A stretch of 64,000 bases of DNA from NCBI RefSeq assembly GCF_022695595.1, contig NZ_CP074380.1, forward strand, positions 3,484,001-3,548,000. The letters are read 5' to 3'. Source of the DNA: Streptomyces sp. MST-110588 (lineage in GTDB: Bacteria > Actinomycetota > Actinomycetes > Streptomycetales > Streptomycetaceae). A model generated the notes under the pieces. It searched no databases. It was given only the letters and a program-made list of their open reading frames with translations, and was not told the origin of the DNA. Below, one piece after another: positions 54,332-63,379 of the stretch; position 1 is the first letter of the stretch; every line of letters starts with the position of its first letter. A program made the translations under genes and the position numbers.

Positions 54332-55254
54332 CGGCTCCCGACAGTTCCGACTCGGTCGTACGTCCCGAAGGCCCCTGGACCCACCGCGACGTCGCGGCCA
54401 ACGGCGCCCGTTTCCACATCACCGAGATGGGGGATGGCCCGCTGGTCCTGCTGCTGCACGGCTTCCCGCAGTTCTGGTGGGCCTGGCGGCACCAACTGCC
54501 CGCGCTCGCCGAGGCGGGGTTCCGCGCGGTGGCGATGGACCTGCGGGGGGTGGGCGGCAGCGACCGTACGCCCCGGGGTTATGACCCCGCCAACCTCGCC
54601 CTGGACATCACCGGCGTCGTACGGTCCCTGGGCGAGCCGGACGCCGCCCTGGTCGGACACGACCTGGGCGGCTATCTGGCGTGGACGGCGGCGGTGATGC
54701 GGCCGAAGCTGGTGCGGCGGCTGGCGGTGTCCTCGATGCCGCATCCGCGGCGCTGGCGTTCGGCGATGCTCGCCGACTTCAAACAGAGCAGGCAGAGCTC
54801 GTACGTGTGGAGCTTCCAGCGGCCGTGGCTGCCCGAACGCAAGCTGGTGGCGGATGACGCGGCGCTGGTGGGGCGGCTGATCCGGGACTGGTCGGGGCCG
54901 CGGCTGCCGGAGGACGACGCGGTGGAGACCTACCGGCGGGCGATGAGCATCCCCTCCACGGCGCACTGCTCGATCGAGCCGTACCGCTGGATGGTGCGGT
55001 CGATGGCCCGGCCGGACGGTATCCAGTTCAACCGGCGGATGAAGTGGCCGGTGCGGGTGCCCACGTTGCATCTGCACGGTTCGCTGGACCCGGTGATGCG
55101 CACCCGCAGCGCGGCCGGGTCCGGGGAGTACGTGGAGGCGCCCTACCGCTGGCGGCTGTTCGACGGGCTCGGGCACTTCCCGCACGAGGAGGACCCGGTG
55201 GCCTTCTCCACCGAGCTGATCAACTGGCTCAAGGACCCGGAGCCGGACCGGTAG
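54328..55254 (+). CDS. Alpha/beta hydrolase, epoxide hydrolase-like
   Basis: 308 aa. HGFPQFWWAWRHQ (oxyanion motif HGFP), nucleophile elbow GHDLGGYLAW with Asp as nucleophile, RGVGGSDRTPRGYD, acid LHGSLDPVM and His in DGLGHFPHEEDP. This Asp-nucleophile set marks epoxide hydrolases or dehalogenases. Coupled to the holin-like gene by ATGA. Substrate unknown; cytoplasmic. Confidence 0.85.
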   Translation: MTAPDSSDSVVRPEGPWTHRDVAANGARFHITEMGDGPLVLLLHGFPQFWWAWRHQLPALAEAGFRAVAMDLRGVGGSDRTPRGYDPANLALDITGVVRSLGEPDAALVGHDLGGYLAWTAAVMRPKLVRRLAVSSMPHPRRWRSAMLADFKQSRQSSYVWSFQRPWLPERKLVADDAALVGRLIRDWSGPRLPEDDAVETYRRAMSIPSTAHCSIEPYRWMVRSMARPDGIQFNRRMKWPVRVPTLHLHGSLDPVMRTRSAAGSGEYVEAPYRWRLFDGLGHFPHEEDPVAFSTELINWLKDPEPDR

Positions 55255-55593
55255 CGGACCTTCGGCGCCCGCGGGTGGTACGGCTCTGCGCGGTGCGGGC
55301 CTGCGGGCGGTGCGGCCCTGCGGGCGTTACGGCCGGTGGCGGCCTGCTGCCCGTGGGGCCTTACCGCTGTATGGGCCCTACGGCGGTACGGCCGCGGGGC
55401 CGGATGGCCGTACGCCGGCCGGACCGTAAGGCCGTACGGGTGAGGCCGAAGTCCCCCGGAGCCCGGCGGCAAGGAGGCAGGCACGGCAGGAATACGAACG
55501 TTCGTCTGACGAACAGCCAATTGCCTGGCGCATAGGCCAATTGAAGGGTCGCGGAGAGGTTACGCGGCCCCGGGCCCGGGCAGAGTCGAGGGT
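55255..55593 (+). other. Low-complexity spacer
   Basis: Repeats of GCGGTACGGCC / CTGCGGGCGGT type at 55285-55450; no gene recognised. Confidence 0.6.
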
Positions 55594-55791
55594 ATGGGCT
55601 GGACGCACGACTACCGTGACGTGGCACGCAACCGCCGCAGCACCGCCGCTGCAGTGGGCACTCAGGACAGGGGCACCCCGGACCTGCGGTCCGGTGAGGC
55701 CCCCGGCCTCGCCCACCCCTTGGGCATTCCGCACATCCTGCGCCGCCGCGCGCGCTGGATGACCGCGCGGCTTCGCCATCCACGGACCTGA
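55594..55791 (+). CDS. Small basic protein, unknown
   Basis: 65 aa from ATG 55594 (MGWTHDYRDVARNRRS, then GEAPGLAHPLGIPHILRRRA). The composition is protein-like and the frame follows a GAGGG close to the ATG. No domain recognised. Confidence 0.45.
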   Translation: MGWTHDYRDVARNRRSTAAAVGTQDRGTPDLRSGEAPGLAHPLGIPHILRRRARWMTARLRHPRT

Positions 55792-55834
55792 GAGCGCGCC
55801 GCACCCGCGGCGCGCCCCGTCACGCCCGCGCGCC

Positions 55835-55879
55835 TCACATCGCGCAGCCCTGGCTGATCACATCGCGCAGCCCTGGCTG
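55835..55879. repeat. 22-bp tandem duplication at the marP stop
   Basis: tcacatcgcgcagccctggctg occurs twice with a period of 23 bp. The second copy contains the last codons and stop of the protease gene; the first lies just beyond. Confidence 0.9.
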
Positions 55880-57057
55880 TCGACCGGCTTGTCGGCCGTG
55901 CGCCCCTTGGCGACGTCCTCACGGACCTCGTCGGCGGTCAGCGCATAACCGGTGTTGTCATCGACCCGCGACTTGGCGAACACCACTCCGTAGACCTCAC
56001 CGCTCGGCGTGAGCAGCGGGCCTCCGGAGTTGCCCGGCCGGACCGCGGCGTACAGGGAGTACACATCGCGGCGGACCGTGCCCCGGTGGTAGATGTCCGG
56101 GCCGTCGAGCTTGATGCGACCGCGGGTACGGGCGGAGCGGACGTCATAGCCGCCGTTCTCCGGGAAGCCGGCGACGATGGCGCTCTTCCCGCTGCCCGAC
56201 TCCGCCTCGGCGAAGCGCAGCGCGGGCGCCGACAGTGCGGGCACGTCCAGCACCGCGATGTCCCGCCGCCAGTCGTACAGGACGACCTTGGCGCCGTACG
56301 CACGGCCCTCCCCGCCCACCTGGACGGTCGGCGCGCTCACACCCCCGACCACATGGGCGTTGGTCATCACGCGGTGGCGGGCGAAGACGAAGCCGGTGCC
56401 CTCCACGACCTTGCCGCAGCCGGGAGCCGTACCGACGACCTTGACGATGCTCTGCCGCGCCCGGGCGGCCACCGGGCCGCCGGCGAGCTTGGGGTCGGGT
56501 GCCGGGACCGAGTGGATCGGCTCGTTGGAGAAGGGCGTGAAGACCTGCGGGAAGCCGTTCTGCCCCAGGACGGCGGAGAAGTCCGCGAACCACGTGCCGG
56601 CCTCCTGCGGCATCACCCGGGAGACGCCGAGCAGCACCTTGGAGCTGCGGACCTCCTTGCCCAGCGTCGGCAGGGAGGTGCCGGCCAGGGCCGATCCGAT
56701 CAGCCAGGCGACCAGCAGCATCGCCAGGACGTTGACCAGCGCGCCGCCGGTCGCGTCCAGGGCGCGCGCCGGTGACCAGGTGATGTACCGGCGCAGCTTG
56801 TTGCCCAGGTGTGTGGTGAACGCCTGGCCCACCGAGGCGCACACGATCACGACGGCGACCGCGGCGATGGCCGCGAAGGTCCCCGGCGTGGCGTCCTCCG
56901 TGATCTGGTTCCACACCACGGGCAGCAGGTAGACCGCGATCAGCCCACCGCCGAGGAAGCCGATCACGGACAGGACGCCGACGACGAAGCCTTGCCGGTA
57001 GCCGACGACCGCGAACCACACGGCCGCGAGCAACAGCACGATATCCAGGACGTTCAC
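55858..57057 (-). CDS. MarP-family membrane serine protease
   Basis: 399 aa. Four N-terminal helices of the CvpA type (NVLDIVLLLAAVWFAVVGYR, VLSVIGFLGGGLIAVYLL, and two more), then a trypsin-like domain: His in TNAHVVGG, Asp in RRDIAVLDV, Ser in VRPGNSGGPLL. The related mycobacterial MarP is needed for acid resistance. GTG 57057; 13 bp after the NUDIX gene on the same strand, likely cotranscribed. Confidence 0.9.
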   Translation of the reverse strand: MNVLDIVLLLAAVWFAVVGYRQGFVVGVLSVIGFLGGGLIAVYLLPVVWNQITEDATPGTFAAIAAVAVVIVCASVGQAFTTHLGNKLRRYITWSPARALDATGGALVNVLAMLLVAWLIGSALAGTSLPTLGKEVRSSKVLLGVSRVMPQEAGTWFADFSAVLGQNGFPQVFTPFSNEPIHSVPAPDPKLAGGPVAARARQSIVKVVGTAPGCGKVVEGTGFVFARHRVMTNAHVVGGVSAPTVQVGGEGRAYGAKVVLYDWRRDIAVLDVPALSAPALRFAEAESGSGKSAIVAGFPENGGYDVRSARTRGRIKLDGPDIYHRGTVRRDVYSLYAAVRPGNSGGPLLTPSGEVYGVVFAKSRVDDNTGYALTADEVREDVAKGRTADKPVDSQGCAM

Positions 57058-57070
57058 GCCCGCCACCGTC

Positions 57071-57952
57071 TCACGAGCGCCGGTCGAGCGGGACCTGCTT
57101 GGTGCGGTCCCAGGGAACCTCCCAGCCGGCGAAGTGCAGCATCCGGTCGATGAGACCGGCCGTGAAACCCCAGACCAGCGCGCCGCCCACGAGGAAGGCC
57201 GGGCCGCTGTGGCCACTGGGGTGCCACGCGGTCACCCGGTGCTCCGGGTTCGTGAGATCCGCCACGGGAACCGTGAAGACCCGCGCCGTCTCGGCCTGGT
57301 CGACCGCTCCGACGGCGCTGGGCGCGCGCCACCAGCCCAGGACGGGCGTGACGACGAAACGGCTGACGGGGATGTAGAGGCGTGGCAGCACGCCGAAGAC
57401 CTGGACACCGGACGGGTCCAGGCCCGTCTCCTCCCACGCCTCGCGCAGCGCGGCACGTACCGGGCCGTCCCCTTCCGGGTCGCCGTCCTCGGGGTCCAGC
57501 GCGCCGCCGGGGAAGGAGGGCTGACCCGCGTGCGCGCGCAGGGTGCCGGCGCGCTCCATGAGGAGCAGCTCCGGGCCGCGGTCACCGTGGCCGAAGAGCA
57601 TCAGCACCGCGGACTGCCGCCCGCCGCTCTTGGGCGGCAGGAACCGGCTGAGCTGCTCGGGCTCGATGGACCGGGCCGCCTCGGCGACCGGCAGCAGCCA
57701 CTCGGGCAGGCCGTCGGTGGTGACGGACACATTGGTGATGCGGGGCGGTGGGGCGGGAGGCGCCGGCGGCGCGACGGAAGCCGTCGGTGGCGTGCCGGAG
57801 ACCGCGGGCGGCGTGACGGAGACCGGGGGCGGCTCGGCGGCGACCGCCGGCTCCGTGCCGTCGGACATGTGGTGGGTGACGGGCGCGGGCCCGCCCTCGC
57901 GCACGTCCTGGTCGTAGGTCTCCCCGTACTGCTGCTCCCGTGCGCTCGTCAT
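57071..57952 (-). CDS. NUDIX hydrolase, CoA pyrophosphatase-like
   Basis: 293 aa. NUDIX box GGALDPEDGDPEG...REAWEETGLDP and upstream HAGQPSFPGGA (CoAse signature). A long disordered N-terminus (PPPVSVTPPAVSG, repeated Ala-Pro-Pro) precedes the domain. Predicted to cleave CoA or related diphosphates; cytoplasmic. Operon with the MarP-type protease. Confidence 0.85.
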   Translation of the reverse strand: MTSAREQQYGETYDQDVREGGPAPVTHHMSDGTEPAVAAEPPPVSVTPPAVSGTPPTASVAPPAPPAPPPRITNVSVTTDGLPEWLLPVAEAARSIEPEQLSRFLPPKSGGRQSAVLMLFGHGDRGPELLLMERAGTLRAHAGQPSFPGGALDPEDGDPEGDGPVRAALREAWEETGLDPSGVQVFGVLPRLYIPVSRFVVTPVLGWWRAPSAVGAVDQAETARVFTVPVADLTNPEHRVTAWHPSGHSGPAFLVGGALVWGFTAGLIDRMLHFAGWEVPWDRTKQVPLDRRS

Positions 57953-58253
57953 ACGCGCCCCCTCAAGGCCGTCGCTTCGGTGATCGTCCGACCGCGGTCA
58001 TCGGGAGGCGGCCGTGCTCATACGGTGTGCGGTTGCGGTGTGCGTTTGGCGATTGGCGATTGCTGTTGCGATGCCCGCGGTCCCGCGACTTCTTCTGTTT
58101 CTGCCGTTCCGCCGTTTCCGCCGTTACGGCCGTGTCTGCCGTTCCTACGTGTCTGCCGTTCCTACGTTTCCTACGGTTTCCGTGGCCCTACGGTTCCTGT
58201 GGCGCCGTACGGCCTGCCGGGGCGCGGCGGCGGCCCCGGGCGGACCGGCGCGG
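57953..58253. other. Spacer with short repeats
   Basis: 301 bp between nth and the NUDIX gene; repeats of ccgttcctacgt and tgccgtt (58090-58190). No gene or clear terminator seen. Confidence 0.6.
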
Positions 58254-59540
58254 TCATCGGCCCGCCAACGGGGGCGCGGGCTGTCCCGGGTAGTCCGGCG
58301 GCGGGCTCAGCCGCTGGCCCGGCTGGCCTCCCTTCTCGTACTTCAGCAGCTTCTTCGCCTTCTCCGGGTCCGTCTCCCCCTCGCCGTACGAGGGACACAG
58401 CGGGGCGATGGGGCAGGCACCGCAGGCGGGCTTGCGGGAGTGGCAGATGCGGCGGCCGTGGAAGACGACGCGGTGCGAGAGCATCGTCCATTCGCTCGCG
58501 GGGAAGATCTCGGCGATCTCCGCCTCCACCTTCTCCGGGTCCATCTGCCCGGTCCACCCGAAGCGGCGGACCAGCCGGCCGAAGTGGGTGTCGACCGTGA
58601 TGCCCGGCACGCCGAAGGCGTTGCCCAGCACCACATTGGCGGTCTTCCGGCCGACTCCGGGCAGCGAGACCAGGTCTTCCAGACGGCCGGGCACCTCGCC
58701 GCCGAAGCGGTCGCGCAGCGCCGTGGAGAGGCCGAGCAGCGACTTGGCCTTGGCGCGGAAGAACCCGGTGGGCCGGATCAGCTCCTCCAGCGCCTCCGGG
58801 GCGGCTGCCGCCATGTCCTCGGGCGTCGGGTAGGCGGCGAAGAGGGCCGGGGTGGTCTGGTTGACCCGCAGGTCGGTGGTCTGCGCGGACAGGACCGTCG
58901 CGACCAGCAGCTCGAAGGGGTTGGTGAAGTCCAGCTCGGGATGGGCGTACGGATACACCTCGGCCAGCTCACGGTTGATACGGCGGGCGCGGCGCACCAT
59001 GGCGGTACGCGACTCCGGCTTGCCCCCGGGGGTCCGGCGCGCGACGGGCGCGGCGGGCCCGGCGGCATTCCCCGCCGCCGTCTTCTTGGCGGCGGTTTTC
59101 TTCGCCGGGGCCTTCTTCGCCGGGGCCTTCTTCACGGCGGCCTTTTTCGCGACCGCCTTCTTGGCGGCTGCTTTCTTGGCGACGGCCTTCTTGGCCGCCG
59201 CCTTCTCAGTGCCTGCCTTCTCAGTGCCTGCCTTCTCGGCGGGCGCCGCCCCGGGGACCGTCTTCTTGGCCGCGGCCTTCTTCACCGCACGCCCCGTGGC
59301 AGCCCTCGCCACCGTTCCCGACTTCGCGTCCGTAGCCTTTGCAGCCGTCGTCCCCGCCTCCGAAGACGCGGTCGCGGACGCGTCCGACGTGGCTCGACGG
59401 GCCGCTGCCGCCGAAGAGGTTTTCGCGGTTTTTGCCACCTTTGCGGTGTCGGCAGGGGCCTGTTCGCCCACAGCGGAATCGCGTTCCGTGCTCACTCGCC
59501 CGGCCCCCTTGTCCTGTGCTCTCACCGGCGTTTTGGACAC
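58254..59540 (-). CDS. nth: Endonuclease III with Lys/Ala-rich N-terminal extension
   Basis: 428 aa. DNA glycosylase/AP lyase for oxidised pyrimidines. HhH motif with catalytic Lys [14 protein letters not shown], catalytic Asp in [11 protein letters not shown], and 4Fe-4S ligands [17 protein letters not shown]. Residues 1-165 are an extension: Ala/Ser/Thr-rich, then [19 protein letters not shown] repeats (59085-59260). ATG 59540 is the first; internal starts (GTG after KGAGR) remain possible. Divergent from crp. Confidence 0.9.
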   Translation of the reverse strand: MSKTPVRAQDKGAGRVSTERDSAVGEQAPADTAKVAKTAKTSSAAAARRATSDASATASSEAGTTAAKATDAKSGTVARAATGRAVKKAAAKKTVPGAAPAEKAGTEKAGTEKAAAKKAVAKKAAAKKAVAKKAAVKKAPAKKAPAKKTAAKKTAAGNAAGPAAPVARRTPGGKPESRTAMVRRARRINRELAEVYPYAHPELDFTNPFELLVATVLSAQTTDLRVNQTTPALFAAYPTPEDMAAAAPEALEELIRPTGFFRAKAKSLLGLSTALRDRFGGEVPGRLEDLVSLPGVGRKTANVVLGNAFGVPGITVDTHFGRLVRRFGWTGQMDPEKVEAEIAEIFPASEWTMLSHRVVFHGRRICHSRKPACGACPIAPLCPSYGEGETDPEKAKKLLKYEKGGQPGQRLSPPPDYPGQPAPPLAGR

Positions 59541-59722
59541 CCGGCCAGACTAAGGCGTCCCACTGACATCCGGCCCGATCACCGGGAATCACGACCCCAA
59601 TCGGCCCCCTGCCGTATGGCTCGGACAACGGGTCCGGCAAACTTGTGATTGATCGCACTGTTTTGCATTCCGGCATGATGGGGACCCAGGTCCTCCGGAG
59701 CATGTCGACAAGGAGAGAACTC

Positions 59723-60397
59723 GTGGACGACGTTCTGCGGCGCGCACCGCTCTTCGCGGCGCTCGATGACGAGCAGGCGGCGGAGCTGCGCGCCTCGATG
59801 GGAGAGGTCACGCTCGCCCGCGGCGACGCCCTGTTCCACGAAGGGGAGCCCGGCGACCGCCTGTACGTGGTCACCGAGGGCAAGGTGAAGCTGCACCGCA
59901 CCTCCCCGGACGGCCGCGAGAACATGCTCGCCGTCCTCGGCCCGGGTGAGCTGATCGGTGAGCTGTCCCTGTTCGACCCGGGCCCGCGTACCGCCACCGC
60001 CACCGCGCTGACCGAGGTCAAGCTGCTCGGCCTGGGTCACGGCGACCTCCAGCCCTGGCTGAACGCCCGGCCCGAGGTGGCCACCGCGCTGCTGCGCGCC
60101 GTCGCCCGCCGGCTGCGCAAGACCAACGACCAGATGTCCGACCTGGTCTTCTCGGACGTCCCCGGCCGCGTGGCCCGCGCGCTGCTCGACCTCTCGCGCC
60201 GCTTCGGCGTGCAGTCGGAGGAGGGCATCCACGTCGTCCACGACCTGACGCAGGAGGAGCTGGCCCAGCTCGTCGGCGCGTCCCGGGAGACCGTCAACAA
60301 GGCCCTCGCGGACTTCGCGGGCCGCGGCTGGCTGCGCTTGGAGGCGCGCGCCGTGATCCTGCTGGACGTCGAACGCCTGGCCAAGCGCTCGCGCTGA
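59723..60397 (+). CDS. crp: Crp/Fnr-family transcription regulator
   Basis: 224 aa. cAMP-binding domain (FHEGEPGDRLYVVTEGKVKL, GELIGELSLFDPGPRTATA with the phosphate-binding Glu and Arg) and C-terminal winged helix (LTQEELAQLVGASRETVNKA). Streptomyces Crp controls germination and antibiotic synthesis. GTG 59723 with AGGAGAG 8 bases upstream; ATG 59702 is an alternative. Confidence 0.93.
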   Translation: MDDVLRRAPLFAALDDEQAAELRASMGEVTLARGDALFHEGEPGDRLYVVTEGKVKLHRTSPDGRENMLAVLGPGELIGELSLFDPGPRTATATALTEVKLLGLGHGDLQPWLNARPEVATALLRAVARRLRKTNDQMSDLVFSDVPGRVARALLDLSRRFGVQSEEGIHVVHDLTQEELAQLVGASRETVNKALADFAGRGWLRLEARAVILLDVERLAKRSR

Positions 60398-60441
60398 CGC
60401 CTCGGCCCGTCCCCATCCGGACGCGGCCACACGACCTGCGG

Positions 60442-60467
60442 AAGGGCCCCGTTTCGACGGGGCCTTT
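60442..60467 (+). terminator. crp terminator
   Basis: Hairpin AAGGGCCCCGT-TTCG-ACGGGGCCTT followed by T-rich sequence, 45 bp past the crp stop. Confidence 0.85.
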
Positions 60468-60560
60468 CGCATGAGCCCCATGAGCTCCCACGGCCGGACT
60501 CCCATAAGCTCCCAGGGCCGAAAGTGACGGGCGACGAGCAACGAGCGGTGGGGGTGGCTC

Positions 60561-61370
60561 ATGGGGGCGGGGCTGGACGCGCAGGGCTTCTTCGTACGGG
60601 AAGGGTCCCTGGCCAAGGTGACGGCGGCCTTCCTGCCGGCCGTCCAGGAGATACGCGCCCGGATCGCCGACCACTTCGACGGCTCACGGCTGCACAGCAC
60701 GTACCTGTACGGCAGCGTCCCGCGCGGTACGGCACTCCCCGGCGTCTCCGACCTCGACGTACTACTGGCGCTCCGGTCCGCCCCCACAGCGGCCGACCGG
60801 GCCGCCACCCGCCGCGTCGAGGCGGAGGTGGACGCCCGCTGCCCCGTGGTCGACGGCGTCGGCATCCTGCTGTACGCCGCGGACACGCTGCTCAGCGAGG
60901 CGGAGCGGTACGACCTGGGATGGTTCCTGGCCTGTCTGTGCACCCCGCTGTCCGGACCCGACCTCGCCGAGCACCTCCCGCGCTACCGCCCCACCTCACT
61001 GCTCGCCCGCGAGACCAACGGTGACCTCTTCCAGGTCCTGCCCGCGCTGCGCGAACAGGCCGCTGCCGTCGCCACGGAAGCCGAGCGCACCGCACTGACC
61101 CGGCGGGTGGCCCGTCGGCTCGTACGGACCGGATTCACGCTGGTGATGCCCCGGTGGGACGGCTGGACGAGCGACCTCGATGAGTCCGCCGAGGTGTTCG
61201 GCAGCTATTACCCGGCGCGGGCAGAGCAGATGCGCGCCGTAGCGCGCGCGGCGCGCACGCCCGCCGACGGTGTGCCACTGCTCACCGGGATGCTGGACGA
61301 TCTCGGGCCCTGGCTGGCGGAGGAGTATCTCGCCGTACATGGGGCGAAGACTTCCCGCCCCGACGCTTGA
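60561..61370 (+). CDS. Nucleotidyltransferase-domain protein (aminoglycoside adenylyltransferase-like)
   Basis: 269 aa. Pol-beta-type nucleotidyltransferase motif YGSVPRGTALPGVSDLDVLL (GSxxRG...DxD), followed by a helical C-terminal domain. Similar proteins are annotated as AadA-like or unknown; the C-terminal domain lacks features I can link to aminoglycoside binding. ATG 60561 used. Confidence 0.75.
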   Translation: MGAGLDAQGFFVREGSLAKVTAAFLPAVQEIRARIADHFDGSRLHSTYLYGSVPRGTALPGVSDLDVLLALRSAPTAADRAATRRVEAEVDARCPVVDGVGILLYAADTLLSEAERYDLGWFLACLCTPLSGPDLAEHLPRYRPTSLLARETNGDLFQVLPALREQAAAVATEAERTALTRRVARRLVRTGFTLVMPRWDGWTSDLDESAEVFGSYYPARAEQMRAVARAARTPADGVPLLTGMLDDLGPWLAEEYLAVHGAKTSRPDA

Positions 61371-61418
61371 CCTCGGCCCCCGAGGCGCGGACGGCGAATC
61401 TCAATGGGCTCAAGGGCC

Positions 61419-62147
61419 TCACCTCTCCCTCCTCACCCCTCGTCCCTTGATCAGCGGCTGCTGCTGGGTCGCACAGTGGATGCCGCCACCCCCTCGGCGA
61501 TGGCGTCGGTGGTCACCTGCCGGACCGCGCGCCCCGGATGCAGATCGCGGACGATCGAGGCCGCGCGGTCGTCGGCGCGCGGCATGAGACGACCCCGTTC
61601 GCCACGTAGCAGTTGAGGTAGGAAATGAGGAAGGCCGGCCCCCGGCCACCGATCCTGGCCGGGACGGGCCGGGCTCCGGCAGCTCGACGATCTCCAGCCG
61701 TCTGCCCCGCGCGTCCGTACGCCCGCGAGCCAGATGACCTCGGTCACGCCCAGGGCGCGGCACAGCGCCCGTTCGATGCCGACCCGCGTGACGCCGGGGT
61801 TGCGGTTGTCGTTGACCAGCGAGCTTTCGGTGGCCAGCAGCGTGCCCGCGCCGTCCACCTCCACCGCACCGCCCTCCCCCGTGATCCGCGCGTCGATACG
61901 GGGAACGCCCACGTGGCGCAGCAGCGTACGGGCGGCCCTGCCGTCGCGCGGGTGGTTCTGCTTGCCGCCCCAGCCGTTGATGCGGAAGTCCACGCCCGCG
62001 AGGCCGCCCGGCCCGGTGACGCCGCCCGCCCGGGTTCGCCGGCGCTGTCGCGACGGACAGACCGGTGCCGGCCGCAGCCAGCGCTCCCAGATCGCCCGCT
62101 CTGAGTACTCCGCGCCGTGACGGGTGGCGCCTGTCCGGGGTGTTCAT
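61419..62147 (-). pseudogene. Decayed agmatine deiminase (peptidyl-arginine deiminase family)
   Basis: Pieces in two frames. ATG 62147 encodes a Tat signal (SRRGVLRAGDLGALAAAG). The frame then shifts to FRINGWGGKQNHPRDGRAAR, ITGEGGAVEVDGAGTLLATE, SSLVNDNRNPG and VIWLAGVRTRG, and returns to the first frame for GGGGIHCATQQQPL at the C-terminus. About 100 residues after the signal peptide (with the WMRDTGP catalytic Asp region) and the DHVD segment are missing. The substrate-Cys motif GGGGIHC survives but the enzyme cannot be active. Secreted Tat-exported paralogues are usual in Streptomyces. Confidence 0.8.
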
Positions 62148-62223
62148 ACGCGTACCCATGCCGCCCCCTCGTCTCGCCGTATCGCCGTCTCGCTGTCTCG
62201 CTGACGCACCGACTCGCCATTTC

Positions 62224-62697
62224 GGCGGCCGTACGCTCGACTTCATCGGGGAACGCGCTGAGCACTACACCGCGCCGGACCCCACGCACGCCCTCGCCCT
62301 GCGCGCCCAGTTGGAGGACATGCGCATGCGCGAGCTGCAGGACGTTCCCGACGTCGTGGAGAACAGCACGGACTGGGGTGAGTTCCAGTCCAGCGCGGTC
62401 TTCGACGCCGCGCTGCGTGCCCAGCTCCGGGACGCGACCCGGCAGTGGGCGGACGACCTGGCCGCTCTCATCGAGCGGGCCCAGGAGGCCGGTACGGCCG
62501 ATCCCGACGTCTCGGCGCCGGACGCCGCCGAGCGGCTCAGCGCGCTCGCCGAGGGGCTCAGTACGCGCTGGCTGAGCGGCTCGGCCTCCTTGGAACGAGT
62601 TCGTGAGCTGCTGCGCGGCGGCATCGAACGCGAGCTGGGGGCAGCCGGACCGGCCGGCCGGAACAGCCGAAGCAGCCGAAGCAGCCGGGAAGCGTGA
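62224..62697 (+). pseudogene. Truncated TetR-family regulator (ligand-binding part only)
   Basis: Reads ERAEHYTAPDPTHALALRAQ, then STDWGEFQSSAVFDAALRAQ, RQWADDLAALIERAQEAG and ERLSALAEGLSTRWLSGS, the pattern of a TetR C-terminal domain (BetI-like). The N-terminal helix-turn-helix is absent: upstream sequence is the divergent deiminase leader. A deletion joining the two genes would explain both losses. An in-frame ATG at 62158 could still give a protein without DNA-binding ability. Confidence 0.7.
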
Positions 62698-62808
62698 CGA
62701 GGAGAAGCGGCGGTGCCGCCACACCCTACGTGTGGGAGCCACCGCCGCCCATATGAGGCGTACGGCCGGCGCCGACCGCAGCCGTGACGCCGACCGCGCG
62801 CCGGCGCG

Positions 62809-63165
62809 TCACCGCAGATGGACGAAATTGACCGTCTTGTCGCTGTGCTTCATCTTCTCGGGGTGGTTGACGCTGTCGTAGATGAGGCTGCCCAGAGAGG
62901 GCCTGGCGGGCGTGACGACCACGGACGTCTTGTGGGGGGCATGGCCCATGGGGAGCTTGGCGTGCTCATGCATGGGGAGCTTGGCGTGGCCGTCCACGGG
63001 GAGCTTGGCGTGCTCGTCCGCGGAGGGCCCGGCGGGGCTGCCCACGGGGGGCTTGGCGGGGCCGGCGCCGGGGCCGCCGTCGTGGGCCTGCGCGGCGACG
63101 GAGCCGAGGCCGGCCAGGGCCAGGGTGGTGAAGGTGACGAGCAGAGGGCGGGCAAAAGCACGCAT
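62809..63165 (-). CDS. Small secreted protein with HAKLP repeats
   Basis: 118 aa. Signal peptide (MRAFARPLLVTFTTLALAGL...AQA), then three to four imperfect repeats (EHAKLPV, GHAKLPM, EHAKLPM, GHAPHK) rich in His, and a C-terminal part (SLGSLIYDSVNHPEKMKHSD). ATG 63165 preceded by GAAAGG. Possible metal binding; function unknown. Confidence 0.65.
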   Translation of the reverse strand: MRAFARPLLVTFTTLALAGLGSVAAQAHDGGPGAGPAKPPVGSPAGPSADEHAKLPVDGHAKLPMHEHAKLPMGHAPHKTSVVVTPARPSLGSLIYDSVNHPEKMKHSDKTVNFVHLR

Positions 63166-63379
63166 GGTTAGCAGCCTTTCCGATTCGGAGATGGATGTGC
63201 TGCCGTGAGCCCTTCCACCGGGCGCCGCGCGGAACGCGGTTGACCAGAGTGGTGGCCCCATTGGGAGCACCGGGAGAAGCCGCCTGGCGTAACGGCCCCG
63301 GCCCCGGCCCCCGGCTCCTTGCCCTCTCCTCCGCAGGCCGACGGTCGCCGGCCGTGGCCTCCCCCGCCCCCACCCGCCT

